Below the pieces are notes generated by a model. The model saw only the letters and a list, made by a program, of their open reading frames with translations, was not told the DNA's origin and ran no database searches. Positions 15,638-24,090 of a stretch of DNA of 64,000 nucleotides are shown piece after piece. Origin of the DNA: a virus; IMG/VR virus record IMGVR_UViG_3300025030_000083, positions 1 through 64,000 of that record; one strand, given 5' to 3'. How positions within the stretch are numbered: position 1 is the stretch's first letter; each line of letters starts with the position of its first letter. The position numbers and the translations under genes are program-made.

Positions 15638-15844
15638 TTGATAGGGGCAATAAAAGATAAAGGAGAAATTCAAGAAGAAAGAAAGGAGAAATTTGTCACC
15701 CCAGAAAAACATAGGGAAGACATATACAAATTGGATAATGCTGCTCATGATGCCATCTCCTATGTAGGCCTAGCGAATTATAAGGGGAGAGAAGCAGAAG
15801 CCCACCAAAGGATCACCAAATTAGAAAAGGAACTTTTATCATGA
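15638..15844 (+). CDS. small hypothetical protein, start uncertain
   Basis: Up to 68 residues if it begins at TTG 15638. A strong GAAAGGAG at about 15680 lies inside this frame with no standard start codon after it, so the true start is unclear. The C-terminal half is helical (REAEAHQRITKLEKELLS). It couples to the next gene. Confidence 0.4.
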   Translation: MIGAIKDKGEIQEERKEKFVTPEKHREDIYKLDNAAHDAISYVGLANYKGREAEAHQRITKLEKELLS

Positions 15845-16236
15845 AAATAACTCTGGAACGTAAAAATGATCCTATCCTTAGATCCCCCATTTACATATTA
15901 ACGGTGGGTCTTCATAAGTATCATTACGAGAAACTCACTGATGTTTTACTCAGAGAGGCTATTTTGTTTGAACCTTCTCAGAAAGAAAAGAAACCTAGAC
16001 ATACCATGAAAGTTTCTAAGAAACCAAAGAAGTTTCCATTGGGAGATGTCATATTAAAAATATTACCAAAAAATGATTCTCCTGGTATACCAATGGGGGA
16101 TGTGATTCAACTTACTAAAACCCCCAGATCATTTAGTGCGTCAATTTGGGGAGCAGTGATGGGGAAATTGGTAAAGAAGGGAAAAGTTAAAAGTACAATA
16201 GTGAAAGGCATTAATTATTATAGGAGGGCAAAATGA
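15841..16236 (+). CDS. winged-helix-like protein
   Basis: 131 residues. A basic linker (KEKKPRHTMKVSKKPKKF) separates an N-terminal strand-rich part from a C-terminal domain that reads like a winged helix (GDVILKIL, then IWGAVMGKLVKKGKVKSTIV, then YYRR). A DNA-binding role is inferred. Confidence 0.5.
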   Translation: MKITLERKNDPILRSPIYILTVGLHKYHYEKLTDVLLREAILFEPSQKEKKPRHTMKVSKKPKKFPLGDVILKILPKNDSPGIPMGDVIQLTKTPRSFSASIWGAVMGKLVKKGKVKSTIVKGINYYRRAK

Positions 16237-16526
16237 AGAAAGATCCTATGAGCAGACAAATAGCACCAAGATGGGGAGGATTAAGTAATCTCAGAATGGC
16301 AGAGAAATTAACCTCTGGAGAATGCGTTGATCTGTCTTCTTGCAAAAGAACCAAGGAAGGGGATTATATCCTCACTCAATTTACTGAAGGGGTGGATTAT
16401 TGCGATGCTGATACAGAAAATTGGATTTGGTCTATCGGTTGTAATAATAAAACAGGGAAAATATTAGCATCTACCAGTGCTAAGTTTTATGATAATCCCT
16501 CATTCGTGTGTCTTTGGTTGAGGTGA
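16233..16526 (+). CDS. hypothetical protein, 97 residues
   Basis: ATG overlaps the previous stop, after TAGGAGG. Beta-rich tail with EGDYILTQFTEGVDYCDAD, ending FVCLWLR, a pattern seen in uncharacterised phage proteins. No motif with known function. Confidence 0.5.
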   Translation: MKKDPMSRQIAPRWGGLSNLRMAEKLTSGECVDLSSCKRTKEGDYILTQFTEGVDYCDADTENWIWSIGCNNKTGKILASTSAKFYDNPSFVCLWLR

Positions 16527-16528
16527 AT

Positions 16529-16732
16529 ATGGATAACAATATAATTGAACACTGGGACAAAGATGAATTAGTTGCTATGGCAAACTCCGTTATATCTGAT
16601 GCAGATGAGATTCAAGGATTCTTGGCACTCCCACCAAATCCATTAAAAGGGCCGATAAATAAATTGGCGGGGAATATTTTAGTTTTAGGTATGTTGGTCA
16701 AAGAGATTTTGAGAAGATCAAATATTAAGTAA
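16529..16732 (+). CDS. small helical protein
   Basis: 67 residues from ATG after GAGGTGA. Acidic N-terminus and a hydrophobic C-terminal helix (LAGNILVLGMLVKEILRR). No family recognised. Confidence 0.45.
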   Translation: MDNNIIEHWDKDELVAMANSVISDADEIQGFLALPPNPLKGPINKLAGNILVLGMLVKEILRRSNIK

Positions 16733-16741
16733 GGAGAAAAT

Positions 16742-16942
16742 ATGAGATTAGAAAGAAGAGATATATGGTTAGTGGGGTGGTGGAAAATACAAACAAGATC
16801 AAAAGAATTTACCGTAATGTCTGCTTTCTCAACCGAGAAGGAAGCGGAGGAAAAACAAGAATGGTATGAAAAAACATATACAAATAGGGAAGAAACGTAT
16901 GTAATTCAAAAAGTAAAAAGTTGGTTTCCAACGGAATGTTGA
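16742..16942 (+). CDS. small hypothetical protein
   Basis: 66 residues after AAGGAG. Strand, then SAFSTEKEAEEKQEWYEKTY helix, then YVIQKVKSW strand, a small fold shared with the gene at 5196. Confidence 0.5.
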   Translation: MRLERRDIWLVGWWKIQTRSKEFTVMSAFSTEKEAEEKQEWYEKTYTNREETYVIQKVKSWFPTEC

Positions 16943-16957
16943 AGGAGAAAAAAAATA

Positions 16958-17881
16958 ATGGCCAATTATATAGAACTAAAAACAGAAGATTTCAAAGAAA
17001 TTTTTAATTCTTTACGCTTAAATTATCAAGAATTCGATAACCCCCGATCTGGAGAAATTCAATTCAAAGTTAAAACAGAACACCCCATAATTAGTGTTAT
17101 GATTTATTCTAGTGTAGACAAAAAAATGGGGGTAACAAGAGGAGTGGGGGAAGATGCAATTAGATTAGTTTTTTGGTCAGATAGAGATAATCGGCCTTTG
17201 GGAAAAGGAAAAAGGATCTACCGAGTTACCAATATGAAATCAATTTCCGATAGAATATCAAAAACAATAAAAGAGTTTCTTTCAAAAGCTCCTAATGAAT
17301 CTTTAACCGACTGGAGATATATCAAAGCCATATTAGAAGAAACGGTCAGAATTTCATCCAATCTGTCATTCGCAGAGAATCTTCTCACCGGATTGGAAAA
17401 GTACAAAAGTTTGACAGATGGGCAACTTGCCTATGTTTTGGGGGAAGTTTCTCCCAAAGGGTATGCAACCATGGAGGCGAAAATCCTGTCAAAAGGTTGG
17501 GTATATGATCCTACTTTCGTTGAAGTAGAAGAGGAAATCAGAGAACCAGGAGCCGACGAAAATGAATACGAAGCCCCTATCAAAGGGTGCGAGGCCCCTC
17601 AAGAAAACGGGAACGGGGGAGAGGACAGGGGGGAAAGAGATCGCCAAGTTCAAGTGGGAAAGTATAGCAACATAACAGTAGTATCGGACACTCCGGGGAT
17701 GGAATTAGTGCCCACTACCGGATACCCCTACAAATTTGAAAAATTTAACCCTGTTCAAAGTTTAGTATTCCCGTTTAGAAAAGATGATTGCAATTTGATT
17801 CTAGGATCTTCAACGAGTAGTGGTAAGACAATTGCAGCGGAGATAATTATGGAAGAAATTTTACGAGGGGGGAATCGGTGA
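16958..17881 (+). CDS. Ski2-like helicase, N-terminal piece (split gene)
   Basis: 307 residues. About 250 residues of unrecognised N-terminal sequence with an acidic linker lead to the helicase Q region (YKFEKFNPVQS) and Walker A GSSTSSGKT at 283-291. The frame stops 16 residues later, before motif Ia. The rest of the helicase begins at 18833 after a homing endonuclease gene. The stop overlaps that gene's GTG. No intein sequence is present at the break. Unless the transcript is processed, the ATPase must be built from two chains. Confidence 0.85.
   Translation: MANYIELKTEDFKEIFNSLRLNYQEFDNPRSGEIQFKVKTEHPIISVMIYSSVDKKMGVTRGVGEDAIRLVFWSDRDNRPLGKGKRIYRVTNMKSISDRISKTIKEFLSKAPNESLTDWRYIKAILEETVRISSNLSFAENLLTGLEKYKSLTDGQLAYVLGEVSPKGYATMEAKILSKGWVYDPTFVEVEEEIREPGADENEYEAPIKGCEAPQENGNGGEDRGERDRQVQVGKYSNITVVSDTPGMELVPTTGYPYKFEKFNPVQSLVFPFRKDDCNLILGSSTSSGKTIAAEIIMEEILRGGNR
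17585..17605. repeat. 21-base exact repeat, copy 2
   Basis: Same sequence as 10398-10418, here coding for part of the helicase's acidic linker (KGCEAPQEN). The surrounding 60 bases are unusually GC-rich, as if short foreign sequence had entered the linker. Confidence 0.7.
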
Positions 17882-18843
17882 AAAGAAAGTTACTTTTAAT
17901 AAAACGAACCATTCCCAAATGTTTGTGTGGGTGCGGCAAAATAGTTAAATCAATAAGACATAATTTTATACATGGACATAATATTGTAATATTAATGAAA
18001 AATGATCCTAATTGGCATAAAAAATTAGAAAAGACAATGATGAAAAAATATGGAGTTAAAAATATTCAACAAATCCCAGAAGTAAGAAGTAGATCAGTAA
18101 AAACTAGAAAAGAAAGATATTCTCATTGGATGGGAAATCTAACAAAAAGTCAAATAGAAGAATTTAAACAAAATTGTTCAAAAGGTGGAAAAATAGGAGG
18201 AAAATCCACCGCAAAAAGATGGAAAGATAACCCAGAAGAATTTAACGAATTTTTAAGAAAAGGCCATGAATCTCAAAAAGGCCCCGGTAATCATTATGAA
18301 AATAGTAGAGGGATTAATAACCCCATGAATTTTCCGGGGATAAGAGAAAAACATAAACAAGCTGTTATAATAGCTATGAACAAAGAAGAAACGAAGAGGA
18401 AACAACGGGAAGGATACTACAAAAAATACGGAGTGCCCTATTTTGTACTAACTGAAGAACATATGAAAAGATTAAAAAATTGTTATTCAAAACCACATAA
18501 AGATCTATTTAATGCCTTACATAATATTGACCCCTCTTTTCAAAAAGAAAAATTAGTTCATACCAAAAAATCTTCTTATAGAGTTGATATTATAAACAAG
18601 CCCACAAAATTAATTATAGAATGCTACGGAGATTACTGGCATTGTAACCCTTTAATATGGAATCCAAATGATTATAATAAATCAATAAAAAGAACTGCCC
18701 AAGAAAAATGGAAAGAAGATGAAAGTAGAATTCAATCCATACAATCTGAAGGATTTAAAGTTTTAGTATTTTGGGAAATGGATATTATTCAAGATTTAGA
18801 GCAAATACTGCAAATTATAATAGGAGTAAAAAATGACAATTAA
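17878..18843 (+). CDS. Vsr-like (EDxHD) homing endonuclease between helicase halves
   Basis: 321 residues. The N-terminus holds a small CLCGCGK zinc knuckle and GHN. The middle has repeat-like DNA-binding segments (GKIGGKSTAKRW, NNPMNFPGI). The C-terminal domain (about 205-321) carries YRVDI, IIECYGDYWHCNP, KEDESR and VLVFWEMDI, the Vsr-fold pattern of EDxHD homing enzymes such as I-Bth0305I. Starts at GTG inside the stop of the helicase N-piece and ends inside the start of the C-piece, so it fills the whole insertion and leaves no room for a group I intron. Confidence 0.8.
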   Translation: MKRKLLLIKRTIPKCLCGCGKIVKSIRHNFIHGHNIVILMKNDPNWHKKLEKTMMKKYGVKNIQQIPEVRSRSVKTRKERYSHWMGNLTKSQIEEFKQNCSKGGKIGGKSTAKRWKDNPEEFNEFLRKGHESQKGPGNHYENSRGINNPMNFPGIREKHKQAVIIAMNKEETKRKQREGYYKKYGVPYFVLTEEHMKRLKNCYSKPHKDLFNALHNIDPSFQKEKLVHTKKSSYRVDIINKPTKLIIECYGDYWHCNPLIWNPNDYNKSIKRTAQEKWKEDESRIQSIQSEGFKVLVFWEMDIIQDLEQILQIIIGVKNDN

Positions 18844-20743
18844 GCAAGAAACAAAAAAAATATTGTACATGGCTCCGTTAAAATCGCTCAGTATGGAAAA
18901 ATATAATGATTGGAAAATCAGATTCCCCGACAAAAAAATATGTATTTTGACGGGGGATTACACCTTAACGGAAGAGAAATCAAGAGAACTTAATCAAGCC
19001 GATATAATCATTTGTACAAGCGAAATGGTAGACTCTCGTACCAGGAGAATGGGAACTGAGAAAGGATTTTGGCTGCACCAAGTGGGACTCCTAATAGTAG
19101 ACGAATCTCATATTTTAACTACATCAAGAGGTTCAGCAGTAGAAGCTGGAGTTATGAGATTTACGTCTATTAATAAAAATGCAAGAATTATTTTTCTATC
19201 CGCCACGATGCCAAACGTGGATGAACTAGGAGCTTGGCTTAAAACTTTAAACGGAAAAGAAACAAAGGTGATTTATTCTACTTGGCGTCCTGTAATTCTT
19301 CAATTTCATTATAAAGAATACCCCATCATAAGAACACGATTTGGAGGAGAAAGTTACCAAGCTGCTCAAGAAGCTAAAAAATCCATCGCTATTGAAATTG
19401 TTAAATCAAAACCTACTGAAAAGTTTTTAGTGTTTACTCATGATAAAGGAATTGGTAGAAGTCTTGTAAAACGATTTGCTGAAGAAGGAATAGAATCTCA
19501 ATTTCATAATGCAGATTTAGATTTAAATGAAAGACAAGAAATAGAGTCATCTTTTAGAAAAAGAGATGGTGGATTAAGAACTATGATTTCTACATCTACC
19601 ACTGCATGGGGTGTCAATCTCCCAGCAAGAAACGTAATTATAGTAGGCATTCATAGAGGAATTACAGAAGTAGATGAACTAGATATTCTGCAGATGTCAG
19701 GCAGAGCCGGAAGATACGGAATTGACTTGCAAGGAGACGTTTATTTAATCATTCCAGAAATGACTACAGAATCTTGGAAAGAAGTTTTTAGAAATCCAAG
19801 ACCTGTTACCTCCGTACTAAAATCTCACCAAGTTCTCGCATTTCACGTTTTAGCAGAAATTCAAAATAAAGTAGTAACGGACGCCAAATCTCTTCTTGCT
19901 TGGTACTCTCGTTCTCTAGCATATTTTCAAAAAGAAGAATTTACTATTGAAGATGCTAAAGGACTTTTAAACGATCTGGAAAAAATGGAAATGGTAATAA
20001 ATAAGGAGACTCATTACATTTTAACGGGGTTAGGAAAAGTATCAGGGTGGTTATATTTTTCACCTTACGACGTTTATCACTGGTTCAAGAATTTTGACCA
20101 ATTATTCGGAACCCCAAAAACAAACGATGTTTGTCCAGTTTGTAAACTTCCCAATATTATAACAGAACCCAAAATTTGTTGCGGATATTGTGGATGGTCT
20201 TATACAAAACCCATAGTAGATGATATATCCATATCATGGGCTTTAACAGATATTCCCTCGCATGATTGGGGGTACCTACCTAAAGAAATAAAAGATTTAG
20301 CGGAGGAAATGAGATGGAAACTTCGTAACCGGGGAATTATGGCGTCAGATGCTATACATTTTTCGTTGGCTGCTTATAAATTACTAAATGGAGATGAATT
20401 AGACGGTCCTTTGAAAACTAATGCTCGAACTATTAAATATGATATTCAACGAGTAATTCAGGCATTAAGTTTAATAGATTTTCATCATGGACGTTGGGAC
20501 AAAAAAGAATTTTGGAAAATTATCCCAATTAGAATTCAATATGGAATACCAGAGGAAATGATCCCCCTCGTAAAAATTCCAGGGATCGGGGGAGTTAAGG
20601 CACGCAAACTTTTTGATAGAGGGATTCATTCTTTACAAGATATCCTTGAAAAGACGGAGGTTTTGAAATCTATTTTTGTCCCCACATTCGTCAAGAAAAT
20701 ACAAAATGACGCCCGTAAAATAATATTAGCGGAGGGGAAATGA
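18833..20743 (+). CDS. Ski2-like helicase, C-terminal piece (split gene)
   Basis: 636 residues. After seven new residues (MTIKQET) it resumes with KKILYMAPLKSL, motif Ia. Further motifs: DESH at 90-93, SAT at 123-125, TSTTAWGVNLPA at 254-265 and QMSGRAGR at 287-294. A zinc ribbon (CPVC...CCGYC, near 430-450) and a C-terminal helix-hairpin-helix (PGIGGVKARKLFDRG) follow. Together with 16958-17881 it makes a full SF2 helicase. Starts at ATG overlapping the endonuclease gene by 11 bases. Confidence 0.88.
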   Translation: MTIKQETKKILYMAPLKSLSMEKYNDWKIRFPDKKICILTGDYTLTEEKSRELNQADIIICTSEMVDSRTRRMGTEKGFWLHQVGLLIVDESHILTTSRGSAVEAGVMRFTSINKNARIIFLSATMPNVDELGAWLKTLNGKETKVIYSTWRPVILQFHYKEYPIIRTRFGGESYQAAQEAKKSIAIEIVKSKPTEKFLVFTHDKGIGRSLVKRFAEEGIESQFHNADLDLNERQEIESSFRKRDGGLRTMISTSTTAWGVNLPARNVIIVGIHRGITEVDELDILQMSGRAGRYGIDLQGDVYLIIPEMTTESWKEVFRNPRPVTSVLKSHQVLAFHVLAEIQNKVVTDAKSLLAWYSRSLAYFQKEEFTIEDAKGLLNDLEKMEMVINKETHYILTGLGKVSGWLYFSPYDVYHWFKNFDQLFGTPKTNDVCPVCKLPNIITEPKICCGYCGWSYTKPIVDDISISWALTDIPSHDWGYLPKEIKDLAEEMRWKLRNRGIMASDAIHFSLAAYKLLNGDELDGPLKTNARTIKYDIQRVIQALSLIDFHHGRWDKKEFWKIIPIRIQYGIPEEMIPLVKIPGIGGVKARKLFDRGIHSLQDILEKTEVLKSIFVPTFVKKIQNDARKIILAEGK

Positions 20744-20843
20744 TTCTAAAGAAAAGATATATAGAATACGTTAGAATAGAAAACCTTCGAACACCATCTA
20801 ACAGTAGAGATCATAGAATGCGACGCCCCTGTATTCAAAACGA

Positions 20844-20918
20844 GGGTCCTTATCTCAATGGTAGAGAAAGCGGCCCATAACCGCTGCTATCCCGGTTCGA
20901 ATCTGGGAGGACCCACCA
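20844..20918 (+). tRNA. tRNA with CAT anticodon (Met, or Ile if modified)
   Basis: A full cloverleaf is visible: acceptor GGGTCCT/AGGACCC, D stem TCTC/GAGA, anticodon stem AGCGG/CCGCT with loop CCCATAA, five-base variable loop, T stem CCCGG/CTGGG around TTCGAAT, and an encoded CCA end. The anticodon CAT is at 20876-20878. Position 33 is C instead of the near-universal U, which is odd. It could be elongator Met, initiator-like, or an Ile tRNA needing lysidine. Confidence 0.9.
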
Positions 20919-20932
20919 AATATTAAGGGGGG

Positions 20933-21163
20933 ATGAAAATGAAAACGTGGGACGAGATTCAGAAAGATGCTAAAAAGGGGCCTTTGAAAAAGAACAAGAA
21001 TTGGTTCTTAAATGAAAAAGAAAGGTTAGTTATATTGGCAGTTGGAAAATTGGTAGAAGAAGTCCAACGAAAAGTGGTGGAAGACTTCCATGACGGAGAT
21101 AAAAATTACGATTGCGATAGTTCTTTATGTAAAGCATTAAAAGAATTTAATAATATTAAATAA
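20933..21163 (+). CDS. hypothetical protein, 76 residues
   Basis: Starts at ATG after AAGGGGGG, just behind the tRNA. A second in-frame ATG is two codons on. Helical and charged (RLVILAVGKLVEEVQRKVVED). No family recognised. Confidence 0.5.
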   Translation: MKMKTWDEIQKDAKKGPLKKNKNWFLNEKERLVILAVGKLVEEVQRKVVEDFHDGDKNYDCDSSLCKALKEFNNIK

Positions 21164-21261
21164 TAGAAATAATGATTTACTTTTTAATGGGGACATTATT
21201 TAAAAGACTATGAAAAAAGTGGATAGAATGAAAGTCGCATGATTAAACGGAGGAGAATACT

Positions 21262-21471
21262 TTGATTTGGTTCCTTAGCGATACGCATTTCAACCATAGT
21301 GCGATAGTCACTTATTGCGGTCGCCCGTTTAAAGATGCGAAAGATATGGACGATACTATTATTCGAAATTGGAATGAAATAGTAAAACCAGAAGATACCG
21401 TTTATCGTTTAGGGGACTTCGCCTTATGCTATACAATGAATTTCTGGACAGAAATAAAGGAGAAAAAATGA
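21262..21471 (+). pseudogene. truncated metallophosphoesterase
   Basis: 69 residues from TTG after GGAGGAG. The start IWFLSDTHFNH and later VYRLGDFA match the first two metal motifs (DxH and GDxx) of calcineurin-like phosphoesterases, which normally run about 170 residues. The GNHD and later His motifs are missing: the frame turns into unrelated sequence after GDFAL. An internal deletion probably removed the rest. Confidence 0.65.
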
Positions 21472-21968
21472 CAAAAAGAAATCCAGAGGATTACAAGAAA
21501 ATTATCATAAGATGGGCCGTTCAATTCTCCCCATCTTTGAAAGAAGACATAGATGATCTAATTCAAGAGGGGTATATGTGCTACATGGAACTATTAAAAT
21601 ATGAAGAAGAATATGGATTGGATTGCTCTTTCGAAGCTGCACTATCTAATCATATCAAAACTACTTTTCTTATTTTCTACAAAAAAAATAAGGCCGCAAA
21701 GAGAACGGGGGAAATGATAGATTTTGCTTATATGGAAGAAATGATGGGGAAAAACCCCTGGAGGAAAATAGAAGAATATATCAGTCTTTCGAAGGAAATG
21801 AGGGAGGTGGCAGATGTAGTTCTATCCGCTCCACAAGAGTTTATTGACTTAATACGAATGGAAGATTTTAAAACGGGTTTGTCCAAATATATGAGAAAAT
21901 ATAAAGGGTGGTCATTAAAGAAAGTAAACCAATTCTGGGAAGAATTCAAGTTAAAGGAAAACGTATAG
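21468..21968 (+). CDS. sigma-70-like (region 2) protein
   Basis: 166 residues from ATG after AAAGGAG. Residues 20-75 (LKEDIDDLIQEGYMCYMELL, then FEAALSNHIKTTFLIFYKKN) resemble sigma region 2, with its DLIQEG turn and RNA-polymerase-binding helix. A clear region 4 is lacking, though the tail SLKKVNQFWEEFK could be a short helix-turn-helix. The conserved promoter-like motif begins two bases after its stop. A role in phage promoter choice is plausible (inference). Confidence 0.6.
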   Translation: MTKRNPEDYKKIIIRWAVQFSPSLKEDIDDLIQEGYMCYMELLKYEEEYGLDCSFEAALSNHIKTTFLIFYKKNKAAKRTGEMIDFAYMEEMMGKNPWRKIEEYISLSKEMREVADVVLSAPQEFIDLIRMEDFKTGLSKYMRKYKGWSLKKVNQFWEEFKLKENV

Positions 21969-21969
21969 G

Positions 21970-21995
21970 GTGAAAGTGTTAGAAATCCTGTAGTA
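21970..21995 (+). promoter_or_regulatory. conserved 26-base promoter-like motif, copy 2
   Basis: GTGAAA, six bases, AGAAATCCTGTAGTA, continuing TA so the second box reads TAGTAT. It matches copy 1 at 25 of 26 positions. It lies 62 bases before the gene at 22058, a spacing like that of copy 1. Confidence 0.6.
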
Positions 21996-22057
21996 TACGT
22001 AGAGAGAATTTTTATAAGACATGAAAGGTAAATTCATACCTTTAAGAAAGAGGGCGT

Positions 22058-24073
22058 ATGTTCAACCATTTTAAGGTAGCGGTAAGTAAACAATTTGATA
22101 AAATGAGAAAACATGATCTTTTCCGAACTCAGGTAGAGAAAGACTTACTTTGGGATACCTACCTCAAGAGTTTCCCCCCTGGATCAAATCCAATTTTTCG
22201 AGAAAGGACTGAGTACGACTGTCAGTGTTGCAAACAATTCATCAGGGCTGTTGGAAATGTCGTCGCTATAATTGATGGAAAAGTCGAGAGCATTTGGGAC
22301 ATTCAGGTAGATGTGGAACACTATCAAGCTGTCACCGATGCGATGGCAAATCTGGTCAAATCCAGTCCAATTGACAACGTGTTCTTTCATACCGAACGTA
22401 TCGCTGGGACGGATAAGAACTTTCACCAACTACTTGGTCAAGTAAAAACGTGGGAGCACTTCTTCATCAATATTCCTGAAGAATATGTCTGTAAGAAAAT
22501 CGACATTGGTCCCAAGTTATCTGATTCCCGCGCAACTCACGATGTACTGCTCCGAAGTCTGGAGGAGATAACTGACGATGCTACCGATACAGTTCTAGAA
22601 CTAATAGCGCAAAACTCATTGTATCGGGGACAAGAATATAAATTTGTGGTTGAAAGTTTTGTAACATTGAAAAAAAGGTTTAGCAATTCAAAGACCAGCG
22701 AGGGGAAAAATTCTTTCGTGTGGTCACAGATCAAAATAGTGCAACCATCTATATCTAGGATTAGGAGTACCGTTATAGGGACCCTGTTAACAGATCTTTC
22801 TGAAGGTAAGGAAATGGACGCAGCCGTAACATCCTTTGAATCGAAGGTAGCGCCAACTAATTACAAGCGTCCGACTGCTCTTGTCACAAAGGCCATGATT
22901 GAACAGGCGAAGAACAAAATTGAAGAGATGGGGCTTACTTCGGCCCTTGAACGTAGGTACGCCACAATTACCGATATTACCGTTAACAACATCATATTTG
23001 CAAATCGTGAAGCCCGTAAGAAGATGTCTGGTAACGTGTTTGATGATATTGCGGGCCAGGTTTCCGAGAAACCTAAGAATCTGGATAAGGTAGAAGAGGT
23101 TTCAATTGATAAGTTCCTTACTGATATCCTACCCAAGGCTGATTCAATTGAAGTTCTATTTGAAAATCGCCATACTGGCAATCTAGTTAGTTTGGTAGCT
23201 CCAGTCAATCCAACTGCAGGATTTTTATTCAAATGGCCTAATAATTTCAGTTGGTCTTATAAAGGAGAGTTGGCAGACTCCATTAAAGAACGAGTCAAGA
23301 AGGCCGGGGGAAACGTTTCTGGAGATTGGTGTAACCGACTGGCATGGTACAATCATGATGACTTAGACTTTCATATGAAAGAACCAAACGGAAACGAAAT
23401 ATACTTTGCTAACAAGGGGACTTCCCCATGCGGTGGACGGCTAGATGTAGATATGAACGCTGGCCACGGGACTACACGTGAACCTGTCGAAAACATCTTC
23501 TATTCGGACAAACGAAAGCTACAGGAAGGTAATTATTCCTTACGAGTTCATAACTACTGCAGACGAGAATCAGTTGATGTAGGATTTGAAGTTGAAATGG
23601 ACTGGTTGGGAACTATCTACCGGTTTGCTTACGATAAGCCCGTCAAAAGCAATGAAACGATTGTAGTTGCAGAGATCAAGTATTCCCATGTTAAAGGGGT
23701 TGAAATTGTCAAATCTCTCCCATCATCTCAGTCAGTGAGAGAAGTATGGGGAATTCCAACCCAGACGTTCCATAAAGTCAACGTAATGATGTTATCTCCC
23801 AATTATTGGGATAACAAGACGGTAGGAAATAAGCACTTCTTCTTCATGATTGACGGATGTTTAAATGATGGAAAGGCTCGTGGATTTTTTAACGAATTCT
23901 TAAAGGGGGAATTCAATGCACATAGAAAGGTATTTGAAATTGTAGGTGCCAAGATGAAAACGGAAGAATCCAACAACCAACTAAGCGGCATCGGCTTTTC
24001 CAGCACTCAACGTAGCAACGTGTTATGCAGAGTTAAGGGCAGTTTCTCTCGCACCATCAAAATCAACTTCTAG
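22058..24073 (+). CDS. large phage protein with YfaP/DUF2135-like domain
   Basis: 671 residues. The N-terminus has a CQCC knuckle (YDCQCCKQFIRAVG). Residues about 430-500 (LAWYNHDDLDFHMKEPNG, then GGRLDVDMNAGHGTTREPVENI) match the DUF2135 type of beta domain known from YfaP-like proteins. The rest is unclassified. It is probably strongly expressed: it follows the promoter-like motif and its codon use is less AT-biased. With the next gene it forms a pair I have seen in phages. Function unknown. Confidence 0.6.
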   Translation: MFNHFKVAVSKQFDKMRKHDLFRTQVEKDLLWDTYLKSFPPGSNPIFRERTEYDCQCCKQFIRAVGNVVAIIDGKVESIWDIQVDVEHYQAVTDAMANLVKSSPIDNVFFHTERIAGTDKNFHQLLGQVKTWEHFFINIPEEYVCKKIDIGPKLSDSRATHDVLLRSLEEITDDATDTVLELIAQNSLYRGQEYKFVVESFVTLKKRFSNSKTSEGKNSFVWSQIKIVQPSISRIRSTVIGTLLTDLSEGKEMDAAVTSFESKVAPTNYKRPTALVTKAMIEQAKNKIEEMGLTSALERRYATITDITVNNIIFANREARKKMSGNVFDDIAGQVSEKPKNLDKVEEVSIDKFLTDILPKADSIEVLFENRHTGNLVSLVAPVNPTAGFLFKWPNNFSWSYKGELADSIKERVKKAGGNVSGDWCNRLAWYNHDDLDFHMKEPNGNEIYFANKGTSPCGGRLDVDMNAGHGTTREPVENIFYSDKRKLQEGNYSLRVHNYCRRESVDVGFEVEMDWLGTIYRFAYDKPVKSNETIVVAEIKYSHVKGVEIVKSLPSSQSVREVWGIPTQTFHKVNVMMLSPNYWDNKTVGNKHFFFMIDGCLNDGKARGFFNEFLKGEFNAHRKVFEIVGAKMKTEESNNQLSGIGFSSTQRSNVLCRVKGSFSRTIKINF

Positions 24074-24090
24074 GAAGAAAGGAGAACAAA

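Noticed and set aside
17878-18843. Group I intron in the helicase gene
   Set aside because: The endonuclease frame covers the insert from end to end, with no space for the catalytic core, and no P1 or P7-like elements were seen at the edges.
16958-18900. Split intein in the helicase
   Set aside because: Neither the end of the N-piece (EILRGGNR) nor the start of the C-piece (MTIKQETKKILYM) contains intein blocks.
20740-20880. 46-codon frame starting in an ATGA overlap with the helicase stop
   Set aside because: Its 3' third is the tRNA gene, so at best the tRNA has replaced the end of an older gene.
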